This document shows positions 48,551 to 60,734 of a stretch of DNA of 64,000 bases, piece after piece; position 1 is the stretch's first letter; each line of letters opens with the position of its first letter. The position numbers and the translations under genes were made by a program. The notes below the pieces were generated by a model, which was not told the DNA's origin, did not search any database, and was given only the letters and a program-made list of their open reading frames with translations. This DNA comes from Hyaloperonospora brassicae (lineage: Eukaryota; Oomycota; Peronosporomycetes; Peronosporales; Peronosporaceae): NCBI GenBank assembly GCA_947650285.1, contig CANTFL010000332.1, forward strand, positions 62,001 through 126,000, given 5' to 3'.

Positions 48551-51500
48551 GAGTAACACGCCAATCCTGTACATCACCATTACCCATGAATGAAATGCTT
48601 GACAATAATTGTCGCAGGATAAAAGCTGTTATAATTGTTTGTTTTCTTTTTTAGCTTGTACAGAATCGTTTAATAATGTATGCTTGCACCGAATAGGGTG
48701 GGTTTACGTCGGGAGCATTTGCCTACAACTTTTTAACCTACGAAGAAGTGTAATACCACATTGCAATAATTTGATGTAATTTGTAATTGTTCAAAATTTT
48801 AAACGATAGATTGTGATGATGCGTCCGCGAAATCTCTGATATTTCGAGAGCTTAAGTTGAAAGAAAAGTAGTAAGAATTCGGCTCACATCATGTCAGATG
48901 TAAAACACACATTTATACGGGAAATAGAGAGGTCAGCATTTAGCTTATATATTCATCATTGGATAAGAAAGAATATAATGTTGAAAACGGAAATACAGAG
49001 CCTCTTTTTACCAATAAAGCCGTCTAAACATTTTTTAGATACTACTCGCTGAACAAAGCCAAATATTGATAGCTTATCAGCTCCAAGCCAAGCCAATTAA
49101 ATCTTATCTCGCGTAATCGAGAGTACCGACATCATAATCACGGTCAGCTTATATGTGAGATGTGTCAATATTATCTATTTTAATCGACCCAACGGTATGT
49201 TTTCGACAGATAGATATAATAAGAATGACAAACTGTTGTAATGTGTAAGAAGGGAAACCTTTAGCAAATACGGTTCTCATCGGAACGCGCAATTAAATGT
49301 AATTTAATAGGGATATAGATTTTTATGGAGTGATAACATTTTAAGTTTTATTACAAATGTTAAGTGATTTTGCTCAAGAGTATCTTCTAAAATTGACGAT
49401 TATATGACGAAATCTTATCTTGATGGGTTGTTGGGATACCAGCTTGTATAGACTTGTTACAGAGCACACAATTGGTCATTTTAGGCCTTAATTAAGCGAT
49501 ACTTTAAATACGGATTGAGTGTGGTTGTTTACTTCTAGTTTACACGGTGAAAAATGAAGCATAAAATCGTTGTAGAAATGTCAAAATATGAGGGTAGAGC
49601 TAACTATTCGAAAAAGAAAATTTGCGCAAGACAGGCCATAAGGTGCATATTTGATTATTCATTAGATCCATCATGAGTACATTTTATGCGAGAGACGGTG
49701 AATCAGATAGTCCCATCTCTGATGGTTTTACATCCGCCTAACACCTAAAATATATCATATTAGGCTTACAAGATAAGCTTTGGCCAAGATGTCTAAATAT
49801 CGTGATATAATTTTTTGTAATAGGCGACGTTATGCGAATTTCGTACTATTAAAAAATCAACAACCTACCAATTATATGTGTTCCAATTACTTTGAAAGTA
49901 AATAATAATAATGAGAAAATGACGGGGAAGAACGGGTTAAGTCCTATAAATATATACCAGCTTCGTTTATACATTAAAAGGAACGTTTTCTTAATACCCA
50001 TGCGCAGCACACGTTACTCGCTTTGTTTCTGATTTTAACCGATCTTTTTGTAGCCAACTAAGCTTGCTTAAGTACCGCAACCGAAAAGACAGTCGCAGTA
50101 CCAGCTGATGGTATAACCAAGGAACATAATGGTCAATGCGCTGATATTAATCAATACATACTGTAGTGTGAAGCCGTAATCACAAATGCACACCCAGAAT
50201 TTACATAATTAATTGATACCAACCAAGTCACAGTTAAATTAGTAAGCTTCACCTAGGTAGAACATGTAAATACACGATAGTTTGCGCCCTCGTCGCCTCC
50301 TAGCACAACGAAATGCAACGAAACAACAAGATCTACCCTTTAACACGATCACTGCAACTTCTATTCCTCGATCTTTTGAGTAAGATTGATTACTTAAATG
50401 ATGAGATTGTATGATTTTCTGAAAGCGCTATATACCCATAAGGTCAGAAAATGACGGCGCGTAGAATGGCACGTGATTGTGACAAAAAACACAATATAGG
50501 AGTACAGAGTCCATACGTTGGAAAGTATGGCGATGGATCAGTCAAAAAGTATATCTTGGATGTTCTAGCTTCCATTTAATATTGATTCTTATTCTCTTAG
50601 TCGTTATGATGGCATCTCCGATCAAGAATACAAATATGCTTGTGCTACGCGTAATGTATCATAATATCAACCAATTACTTCATATATCTCCGGACCAATA
50701 AATTTCAAGGAAGTAATTCGATTGAGGGAAATTAGTACCTTCCTTTAGGTAATTACAGCTGGAACTAACGACATATGCGTAATTAAGGTGCAAATTGACG
50801 TATGGAAATGTATTTACGAATATCCTGGTTGTGCTGTGCATGATAAAAAGATAATGTAGAGTTTACAGCAGGTTATCGCTAACACGAACTGTCGACGGAA
50901 CGACCTGATTTTCATTAATAGCCCAGGTTTAACATAATCGAGACACATTTCTATTGTCTGCCGGAGAAATATAAATACATATTTGAGAAACGCATAAGCT
51001 TGGCCGGCTACCCTGATGCCAAAAAAGTTGTGCAATTAAAGTAGAAATTGATAAATAGAGGAGAGATGGAGTTGCAAGTGGCTGGAGCTTCCTATTCTGT
51101 GCATGTATCTTGACTTTCTTTTCGTCTAGAAGCTATTAGAATATTCAAGAGATCGTATCTGTTTACTCTGATAATTATAAGGAACCGGTAAAGATTGAAA
51201 ATGTATAAAATCGAGCTAAAGCAACAGCAAAGCAGATGTTCTATGGACTTAACCAAATCTTACGTAAGTACTTTTTGTTTCGAAAGATGGTTGCATTAAT
51301 GCTAAGCCTTTGACTTCGTTTTACTTGTTTTTATCCAATGAGGACACCACCACCCATTTCAAGGATAGTTTGTGTCATTTCGCCCCATTACCGGCCCTTA
51401 AAATGAAAATATATGTTCGACGACTGAGAAACGTGTTGAGGTTAATTTGGATAATTGATTGATACGATATATTCAGTAGCATGATTGATCAGCTGTGAAC

Positions 51501-54470
51501 AACTAATTTCGGACTTTGTATGAGGTATCTTCCTTTCTGTGTGTATATTTCACATATATGTCGGTCCAATTTTAGTGCGTTTTCACTAGGTTAACATTGA
51601 GGTTGTTTTGTAATATTATTGACGCGTCACGTATCTACCGATCGGTCGATGTAATTAAACAAATTCTACGATAGGGTTTGTAGTATAGTCAAGATGCAAG
51701 GATGTGATGAATAACGACATCCATAAATGTATTAAAGCTTTTTGAATTCGCGTCGGACACATACTCGAGTACCTAAGATTTTAAGTATAATGCTGGGCCG
51801 GCAGATGTATTCGGGGTGCAGCCGCATCACCTCGGACAAAGCATATACCTGGCTCAGACCAAACTAGTTACAAGGACTTCAGCGTATATAGAACAAAACA
51901 TAATAAAGCCAGTGTAAAGAGTCGATTTATTATGATGTCCAACGGTTTAAGACCCACGAGATGTGAACGAAGAAAAGGGTTGAATGCAAGACAAATAAAT
52001 CGGTGATGTTCAATACAGATCGTAGGGCAAGGACGATAGCAATTAAATCTTGATATTTGATGTCTCAACAAGGTGCCTTGGACCATTTGGAAAACAACAA
52101 AGTATCGAAAATTGTGCGACTATGATAAATTATTTAAAGGGAGGTAAGATACAGTTTCCACTAAATTATGCCTCGTCCGACACCAAGAAGGTTGTATAGA
52201 TTAGTTTATCAGAACGATTGGTGCTTATTAAATTTTCGAATGTGTATCGATAATATATGAACGAATTATAATGTTTACAGTAGCAAGGCTTTATGTGTGA
52301 GGATGATATCATAGATGCTGACTCCTTTCTTTAAATTTTATCTAAAGGATTATAAAACTGTTGGATGGAGAGATCCATTAGATATTGATATAGACATTGA
52401 TGTTTTTAGAGATAGTACAGTCGTAATGATAGGTCTGCCATCAATTAAGTAGGATGACAATGAGGTTTCTACTTGCATTTATCTGCGCGAGGCTCGTGGC
52501 AAACCTTCCAAAAAGGATTAAACATTGTTATTACGACAATTCAAGACTTCTGAAGTAGAATTGTCTAGCGATTAAGTTCTTCTATACGTTGCGGATCGCT
52601 AGAATAGTACAAAAGTATCGATTAGTATATCGGCGAGGTGGACATGCAATTATAAACATTTATGTTGGTATATTTGGCAAAGCCTAATGATAGACATTTT
52701 GCATATAGGAAAATGTACTAGTATCTCTGCATGTTCGACGAAACCGCGCGTCTTCAACTGTAGTATTGTTCTTATCATAGATAACGGTTGCTTTCAACCA
52801 TTTAGCAATCTATTACAGTAATCGAGCAATAAATCTTACTTTTTGACATTAAAAAGACGCCATTAAATTGTTTTCAAGCAGTTTCTGTGAGTACAGACGA
52901 CAAGATCTATGACATGTGCTCCGCCTCGAGCACTTACTTCCTGAGTTAATTGGACAGAATTGGACAGCAGCATATGTGAACACATCTCAATCATGGTATT
53001 TTACGCGTCAATATATACATACCACTGAACAATTAATATTGACTGACTGATTGAAATAAACACCTGTCTGTAAGCGCATGTGATTCTAGGATTCCGAAAG
53101 CAAGTTTAATAAAAATAGAGTATCTACGACACGCATCAGCGTAAAGAAAAAATTGAGATGTCTTCGATTTAACTCAACGCTCAGTATTGGGTCAAGATCA
53201 ACTTACACTTAAATAAATCTTGCTGATCTCGTACAGAGATCGGCTAAAACAAATTTTATTCTCAAGCAAGGTCTGTATTGCACAAGGCCAATACAAAGAG
53301 CTAATACCATCACAACCTACGGGCGCACAGGGTGAGCACAATGGTTACAAGGGCCATAGATTTGTACGATCATCCATTAGTTGGCCAATTTGGGTACACT
53401 GGAAAGTCGACGTTCGAGGTCAAAAGGATCTGGACCTTGAATTTTCCTAATACTCTACATGGTTTGTACGCGTACACAAGCAGGCGCAATTAATATCATT
53501 TGTGCTTTGTCCTGTGGATGTCTGAGTAGTAAATCTGTGTTATTTTACAAATTTTTCTTGTAAGCCAACCACGAATCGTGTATTACGCAGCTATTATTTG
53601 AAATTAATATCAGCTGATGCACACGCGAAACGACTGAATGGCGCTTAATACCTTGTGAAATGCAAAATGCTGGCGTCAATCGATGCGGTGTGCATCGGTT
53701 AAACTCCCGCCATTAGTGAGATCAGTGCAAGAACTTCATATTGAAGACAGAGGAAGATAGTCATCTGGTACCTTACATACTACTTCTACAGGATGCATTT
53801 AATCAGGACAGGCGAGCTATATGTAAAGAAAACGGGAATGCAAATACTATGTGTGATTAGATAGACCTACCGTGCTATAATTTATACCATCTATTACTGA
53901 AGACCAATATTTGTCAAACTAATATAATCTCCGACCCTTGCGTCTGTGATCTTTACTGGTACAAGCAGGGTCACACCTCAGTCGCTACACGTGTTCCGTG
54001 CCATTATATGTTTGTTTAGTATTTCCTTAACACGTGATAAAGAGAAAATACGCTGAGCGTTACGTTTCACGTTCAAAATATATTGAAATAATATTAAAAC
54101 TTTGTTGTGCAAATGCAACCCCAGTACGAAGTAATAGTAAAACTCCCAAACAAATAATTTACAGTTTTGCGCATAAGGCAAAGACATCAACATACATACA
54201 CAACATTTGTAGAACGTTTCAGCAGATTGCGGCCAAGAAAGCCTGTGAGCCAGTACTTTTTGTGGTAGTGTCGACTATCATAGTTGCATATCTCTGATGA
54301 ACTGAATGCACACCGACGATTGATGATGCCCAGCAAAATACCTGACTTGTTTCGATTATTAGATGAAGCTTGTAACCGGTCGCGCTTTAACATATAACAG
54401 GTAAGTTCTTCTCTAGAAAATAAGACGAGGGTACGTGCTCCCGGACGTCACCTAAATATAAGAGTTGAGG
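48551..54470. other. AT-rich region, no gene recognised
   Basis: About 5.9 kb with no convincing ORF. 53220-53450 plus is the only stretch with protein-like texture (PTGAQGEHNGYKGHRFVRSS), unidentified. Likely very old decayed mobile DNA. Confidence 0.5.
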
Positions 54471-54722
54471 AAGCGCGAGGGAGAGACCTGAGCATAGGAT
54501 GCTCAGAATAGGTTGGTTTGGTGAGGTATATTCGGGTACGCGAACGACCCACTATATCCGGTATATTCCAACCATGGTTTTTGAGAGGTAGTGGCAGGTT
54601 TTCTAGCTACTGGGGGATTTATACTGCAATTATCACCCACAGGGATTATTGTACACAATGAGGGGATTGAACCGACATTCATCATCTGAAAGATTAGCTT
54701 ACTGCACCACTACACAAGGGAA
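54471..54722 (-). mobile_element. tRNA-derived SINE candidate
   Basis: The minus strand begins near 54705 with TGTAGTGGTGCAGTAAGC, similar to a Pol III A box, and carries a perfect-looking B box GGTTCAATCCC 39 bases later. This spacing fits a tRNA-like promoter. The flanking arms do not fold into a complete tRNA (the T stem fails), and about 170 further bases follow. These features fit a tRNA-derived SINE head plus body. No second copy was found in the window. Confidence 0.4.
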
Positions 54723-54844
54723 CAACCCCTTGGAATGCTCAGAGTAGAAAAAACCTTAAAATGTATTTGGCTCGATTATGATTCTTTCGATTAACCTTCA
54801 TGTACATACTTCAACACCACTATATCACAATCTGCTATGAAGGT

Positions 54845-54960
54845 TTTTCGCTCACCACTCGTTGCGCGCGTCTTGCAGAAATTGGTGGTTATCTTGGTTG
54901 AGTTAATGGCCTGTATCAACTAATAAGTGGATCGTGTACATTATTACTTATGAAGGTTTT
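54845..54960 (-). repeat. Diverged LTR fragment of the same gypsy family
   Basis: CACCACTCGTTGCGCGCGTC, GAAATTGGTGG and TCAACTAATAAGTGGATC match the core of the LTRs at 26824 and 34260 in the same orientation. Both outer ends are unrecognisable. Confidence 0.5.
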
Positions 54961-56247
54961 ATTCATGAATATTTCCTTGGCCAGGTAATATTGATAAATT
55001 TTATCAACTAAGATAATATTCACATTGACAATATTTAGATACTAATGGCATATGACGGGCCCAGTCTGTTACAGAGGCAAAGAGTCATCTGGCATTAATT
55101 AGCAGCAATCGATCTACCGAAAGAAGTCATCCTACTATCATTTTACTGCAAGCAAAGAGGTCGATGTTAAGCGATTTACGAATGCTCTACTCTGTTGTAG
55201 GTGTCTTTGGAGTGGATGACACAAGTAAGACGAAGGAAGCTATCGCGACAACTTTATCACTATCGCTCGCGCAAATATCCACAAACGTTGTTACTCGACT
55301 TAATTCACTCTCCTCACACGTCACGGCAAGAAGGTGGAGCAGAGCCAATGTCATAAGATGCGCAAATATTAGAACGCAACATTGCAGCTCACTAATGGTC
55401 CATTTTTGTTGGAACACGATTATCACAATATCAAATTACCATTTGGCCACTTGACAAGAGACATCTTGGCAACAATGTACAAGGTGTTGGCGCTAGAGCA
55501 CAATTTTGTTGGCCCAATACACTCTTCGACTATTGGATGTCCTATAGCTCAAATGACGCAATAGTGGTGTCCAACGAGCTATCTCTTGGCCACATCAGTC
55601 TCGTGCCATTCGAGAGGAGACCATTAGATCGCACGCCACGCTCCCGACTTGGCGATGTGCTTTATATAAGAACGAAAGAGCAAGCGTCAGACTCCGCATG
55701 CTTCCTAGTTGGATACTACACGGCAGAGGGACAAAACAACATATTCTTTCTACGAACATTTCGTCGCACACCTCCGAATCTCGTGCTCAGATACGACGTC
55801 GGTGTGACTATAATTCGTTTCGTCGCACCTTCTAGCTCTTATCGTAAGCATATCGGCAGCGTGCGACCATTGCCAAAGCAAACAGTACAGATACGACACA
55901 AGCCCTCTGCACGGTCTCGTCACGCATAACTTTTCACAGCCCATCTGACTCGCTGGCGTTGTGGTGGTGTACCTATAGGAGTCCAGTCGCTCGTATGACA
56001 GACTGCCTTCAGCTATGCTACGACATGTGTGGCTTTCGGGCTACAGCATCAGCTTCTGCTTGCCCTCTCCAAGTAAAAGGCGGTGCGCATGTGCGTACGA
56101 CATTTGTATGCTATCGATTTCTCCGATTCCCTTTCTAGTCAAAGCAATGGTCGACCGAGGATTACTTTTCGACTTCGCAGCGACGAGTTACAACTCCAAC
56201 ACACTGCAAGATAATCCACTGAACAACACATCACACGTGCTACAACC
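54961..56247. other. Upstream region of the second BT1 gene
   Basis: GC content rises again towards the gene. Plus-strand frames at 55164-55454 and 55537-55929 (130 aa) are open but have no domain, and the plus strand reads no better than the minus strand. They may be 5' UTR, promoter or relics. Sequence just before 56248 (ACAACCATG) is a normal start context. Confidence 0.4.
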
Positions 56248-57894
56248 ATGCGTTTGACATCGCACAGGGAGGATTTTCAAAACTACCAGTCGCCCTCGTT
56301 TCCCGAACACAGCAACGGTGGGGCAATGCCGCCCTACGCACCTAGCGACTTCGGGAGTCCGGCGCCGGCGGAAATCGGCGCAAGTCGATCAATGCATTCT
56401 GTCGACCTCCACGGTAGTCTCCGCAAAGGAGACCCCGTCAAGTTCTTCTCGAAGGACTGTGCCGGCCTCGTGGCGGCCACATTTGCGTCGTCGTTTTCGG
56501 CTGATTGCCTCAATAACGTGATCGGTCCGATGTTAATGAAGCATTTTTTCTTCAGCGCAAACGAGTTGGAAGCTTCGCGTCGTCTGATTGCGATGCCTTC
56601 CGCTTTCTCCTTCATTTTTGGGTTGCTCTCGGATTGCTACCCGATCATGGGGTTCCGACGCAAGGCGTATTTGATCGTCAGCCTGGTGACAACCGTGTTG
56701 AGCTACTTCATCCTTTCAGCATTGAACATGTATGGCGAAAGCCTCGAACAAGGTACCGCAAGCACCGTGTTGGCAGGAGGCATGATGCTGTTCTCATCAC
56801 TCGCTAGTATTGGAAACATGGTCACGTACATGTGCGTTCACACTCGAGTGATCGAGCTGGCTCAACGTGAACCGCTAGTTATGCGTGGCTCTGTCATCGC
56901 GACCTATCAGATCTTCCGATATGCGGTCTTCGCTGCCACGAGCGCTGGTATTTATGTTGTTCGGAACAACGTGGCGCACCATAGCACGGAGTTGATTGGA
57001 TTTGGCTTCGTCATATCTCTCGCAATCCCGCTTGTGTGGAATGCTTGGGTGGAAAAGTATTACTCACTTTCGACTTCGATAAGGACTCGCGGCCAGATTC
57101 TATGGAGAGTCATGCAGCAGAAAGCAGTGTGGAGCATTCTCGTATTTTCGTGCATCTCAACCTTATTCAACACCATCAGGTTTCGAGATCACGAGTTACT
57201 TGTGAGCTTTTGGGCGGGCGCTAGCAGTGACAACATATATTTACTGCAAACCATGAGCTTCACCACGGTAATGTTGATGGACATAGCGTGGCGCTACTTC
57301 TTTATGAATCGACCGTGGCGTGCATTTTATGCAATGTCCACTGTGCTGCTCGTGGTGTCTAAAAGCATCCAGGCTACGTGCGTTATTCTGGACATTGTTC
57401 GGAACCGATACTTCTACCACGCGATGAATGTATTCGCAAGTATGTCAGGCGCTATCTCCTGTCTAGCAAGTATAGTACCTCTCACGGAGATCATCCAAGA
57501 AGGCTCTGAAGGTGCCATGGTTGGATTGATGATGTCGCTGTACTTTTTGGTCGTCACCTTCGTTCAGACAAACTCGATGGGGCTGTTCAAAGGCGCAAAC
57601 TTCTACGAAACTGATGACGTTGGATCAGACTCCCCGGAAGCGCGTTTGATTGTGCTTAAGACGATCTATATATGCTATGGCATTAATGCCTTGGCACTCA
57701 TTGGTATCTTCTTCTTACCGCGACAGAAGCTTGACACGCAGCAGATTCGAAGTTACGGCGGATATACCAAGTGCGTGAGTGCTACTGTCCTCGCGTTCGT
57801 TGTGGTGCTCTTTTCGTACTCGCTGATTGTCACGATACTCACGTTGGTGCCATCGACGTCTTGCTTGGGCATTGCTGGTGGAGAAGGCTGCTAG
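56248..57894 (+). CDS. Folate-biopterin (BT1) family transporter
   Basis: Single exon, 548 aa. A short cytosolic tail (1-60, Ser/Pro-rich) is followed by about twelve membrane segments. The BT1 hallmark GLLSDCYPIMGFRRKAYL lies at residues 125-142. Other family-like parts are SFSADCLNNVIGPMLMKHFF and, late in the protein, VPLTEIIQEGSEGAMVGLMM. The C-terminus is PSTSCLGIAGGEGC, nearly the same as the first BT1 gene (STSCLTIVGGSGC), while overall the two are clearly diverged. Length is in the normal range, and all segments are intact, so the gene appears functional. Presumed solute: folate, pterin or a related compound (family knowledge only). It lies alone between transposon relics, about 36 kb from the other BT1 gene. 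Confidence 0.9.
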   Translation: MRLTSHREDFQNYQSPSFPEHSNGGAMPPYAPSDFGSPAPAEIGASRSMHSVDLHGSLRKGDPVKFFSKDCAGLVAATFASSFSADCLNNVIGPMLMKHFFFSANELEASRRLIAMPSAFSFIFGLLSDCYPIMGFRRKAYLIVSLVTTVLSYFILSALNMYGESLEQGTASTVLAGGMMLFSSLASIGNMVTYMCVHTRVIELAQREPLVMRGSVIATYQIFRYAVFAATSAGIYVVRNNVAHHSTELIGFGFVISLAIPLVWNAWVEKYYSLSTSIRTRGQILWRVMQQKAVWSILVFSCISTLFNTIRFRDHELLVSFWAGASSDNIYLLQTMSFTTVMLMDIAWRYFFMNRPWRAFYAMSTVLLVVSKSIQATCVILDIVRNRYFYHAMNVFASMSGAISCLASIVPLTEIIQEGSEGAMVGLMMSLYFLVVTFVQTNSMGLFKGANFYETDDVGSDSPEARLIVLKTIYICYGINALALIGIFFLPRQKLDTQQIRSYGGYTKCVSATVLAFVVVLFSYSLIVTILTLVPSTSCLGIAGGEGC

Positions 57895-59607
57895 ACTCCA
57901 TCGCCGGCCTCATGGCCTCCGCCGTCTTCATACATGATGCATTCGTTTAAGCTCTACTTCACCTGTTGGTGGTGTCCATTCTGACACATCAGTAATAAGC
58001 ATATCAGTATCTCAGCGTAAATAAATACGCTACCGATTGATCAGCTGTTCTTGAATAAGATATATATTGATTTCGCTGTCGCGTTGCCGAATGGCCATTC
58101 GTATAGTTCTCCGACTTGAGCTAATGAACAAATTGGTTACCTGCAAGACTACTGATCTACCACAAATGTCATAAGAGCAGGCCAAACGTATCGCGCAGCT
58201 TGCAATGTATGATGTTGGTTTTGCTCGCCTTGGATTTACAGTGCGCTGCGAGAAATGTGCTCTGTCCATGCGCCGATGCATCTTATACACCACCTCCTTC
58301 AGGTACAAGCAAATTTGATACAGTATAACCTGTCTACTTCATTATTGTAAGAATTCCAACGCTCATAACTATTCATCTACCCTTGTCTTGACGTCGGGCA
58401 CACACTTTTGTTAATGAACATCTTTTGTATATTATATAAAATGAAATGCATGGATCATTTCACTTTGATTTGGTATGCCTTGACGGAGAGGCAATTTTTG
58501 ATGCGATGATGATGGGATGAGCTACTTAAAAACGTCCAAAGAAGTCATTTACATCAGTCTATACCATTTTGACTGTGCAGATTGCCTCCATTATATCCTT
58601 CATTTGCTGTAGTGACTCGATAAAATCTAGTGCATCGCCCACCTGTTGCAGCGACGATGTTTCAACGAACTCGACTGCTTTCTGAGCCTCCACATTAGTG
58701 ACAATTTCTGGCTTACATCCTGTGATTCAACAAACTCATTTCCAAGGGGGACATTCTCACATCCCAACTGTTTGGTTTGATCTACTCAGCAGGTTAGTCT
58801 AGAGGTAGTGGATGTATATCGGGTTGGGGTACCTATATTGTCCAATCTGATGTTACGCTTGTCCAGGTTTGCATTTTTATGGCACTACTCCTTTAAAAAT
58901 GTGTAAAGCATCAGTTTGCTCGGAACGGATCTTGCGGTCCCTGGTAAAGTTTCACATACTATAAATGCTGACATCACCATTTGCTCATGCCGAGACCAAC
59001 AACTGGATAGCAGCAGAGTTAGTACTGTTGCCGTCTGAAGGACAATAACGAAGATATCTTAGAAAATTACTTGTTTGAAGCTGCGAATACTTATCGAATT
59101 GAGGTTGCGAACAATTGATACTCCTTAAATATGGATATTAAATGTTTCACTAAGTGAATAATAGTTATCCTCTTGTTGCAAAATATAATCCGATGCGGCA
59201 GATCAGAATGAAGAGCGCGTGAGATGTATTCGTATGGAACAACATCACCTTGCAGCCTGATACTATTTAAGATTAAAAGTCCCTCAGACACTCTTAAATA
59301 GAGATTATGTCATTGTGACACTCATGTTTCGTAAATTTAGACATGGAAGGTGCTAGCGATTGACATAGGAAAAAAGAGAGAGTGTAGCATACTTGTCATG
59401 GTTCTATAGCGCATTTTTATATTCACTTTTCAGTAGAATAGAAAGTCAACGTATCGGTGCAGCTACGTCTGCTTGCAACCGCAAGCTTTAGCTTTGTTAT
59501 CGAGTTCATTTGAAGCATTAACATCAATTAAACGAGTTGAATAATTCTTTATAGCAACGAACGAACGAGTCTTTCAGAAAATTGGTCCTTTTGTAGCGAA
59601 GTGAGCT
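57895..59607. other. Intergenic region, no gene recognised
   Basis: About 1.7 kb between the BT1 stop codon and the copy B LTR. Only short frames; AT-rich. A tRNA-like string at about 58795-58840 lacks a proper B box and was rejected. Confidence 0.5.
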
Positions 59608-60032
59608 TGTTACATGAAGTTATCATTTACAATAATAGTAATGATAGGGAATGTGAATTCTAATATTATCATAACCATTCCACTGAGCTCAGTGATATTG
59701 TTGCAGTGACCCATGGGTCGACTTATTGGTTGATAAACAATTATATCGATCTACCAACCCCTGCTAGACGCTCGCAATGGATGGTGAGTAGACGTCACTA
59801 TGCATGTATCGATTGAACCATAGCCAAGACGAGACAACAAGACGAGACAACTTATAGGACCTAGTAATGTCAATACAGTTTGGCATTACCATTTACTGGC
59901 CGTAGTCGCCCGGTCTTGACTCTTCCTCTAGCGTACTGCGTACGTTACTTAACATAGCACTATATCACACTGTTGTCAGTAAACGCTTGCTAAGCACTAC
60001 ATTCATTGCGTATCAAATAGTGCCCCTTTACA
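59608..60032 (+). repeat. Copy B 5' LTR
   Basis: 425 bp, TGTTACATGAAG at the left edge and CCCCTTTACA at the right. It is the inverted homologue of 34260-34685: GGGTCGACTTATTGGTTGAT, GATGGTGAGTAGACGTCACT and the end blocks align with the reverse complement of copy A LTRs. TG...CA ends as in LTR elements. Confidence 0.75.
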
Positions 60033-60730
60033 CCTCTAGTCTCGATGCAATCGACAAGCCTCTACAAAGAACGAACTTGCACAAGGTGCTCGATATCATA
60101 AACTTTTAAGACGTTATTCTTCCTAGTTATCCACCTTTTTCTGAGCACGTGAACGCAAGATGTAAACTGATGTTGTTTTAACTTTTACGCGGGGTACAAA
60201 CCCGTCTGAGTTTTTAATCTCCGGATTTTACATACACAAGGGCAAAAAAATCTTTATTTCATTCTAAGGTGGTAAAAACGCCATCACAGCCAAATAAGTA
60301 CAACCTTATCAAATAAGTGATACAACATACAGTACACAACCCCATACATTTATTTCAATACCAAATTCCTCCACCAGGCTGTTAATTCCGCAAATCCAAT
60401 TTCGTCTCACTACCATTTCAAGGTGATGTGGTATAAAAGAGGAGCCCTTACAATTCCGTCCATATTCATATGCTACCATGATTCCCTCTAGAGACGAGTC
60501 ACAAACTATATGAAGCCTCCTCGAAGAGAACGTATTAAATATTACAAGCGATCCAACATCCCGAGTGATGTGCTATCCTAAAGCAAGTCCGTTATAATAG
60601 GTAAACAACCTCAAGATCCGCAATGTAACGGATCCCACTCTCAACAAATTACTGGTAAGACCTTGGGTAACCAGAACGCAAGGCCGCGTACTCCCGACGT
60701 CACCTACATGTGGGACACGCCTCGTGTCGT
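60033..60730. other. Copy B 5' internal remnant
   Basis: No recognisable gag, protease or RT. The last 80 bases may be the RNase H to integrase linker. Too decayed to annotate. Confidence 0.4.
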
Positions 60731-60734
60731 TGTT

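Noticed and set aside
58790..58845. tRNA-like string with GTCTAGAGGTAGTGG
   Set aside because: No matching acceptor stem and no acceptable B box, so neither a tRNA gene nor a SINE head is supported.
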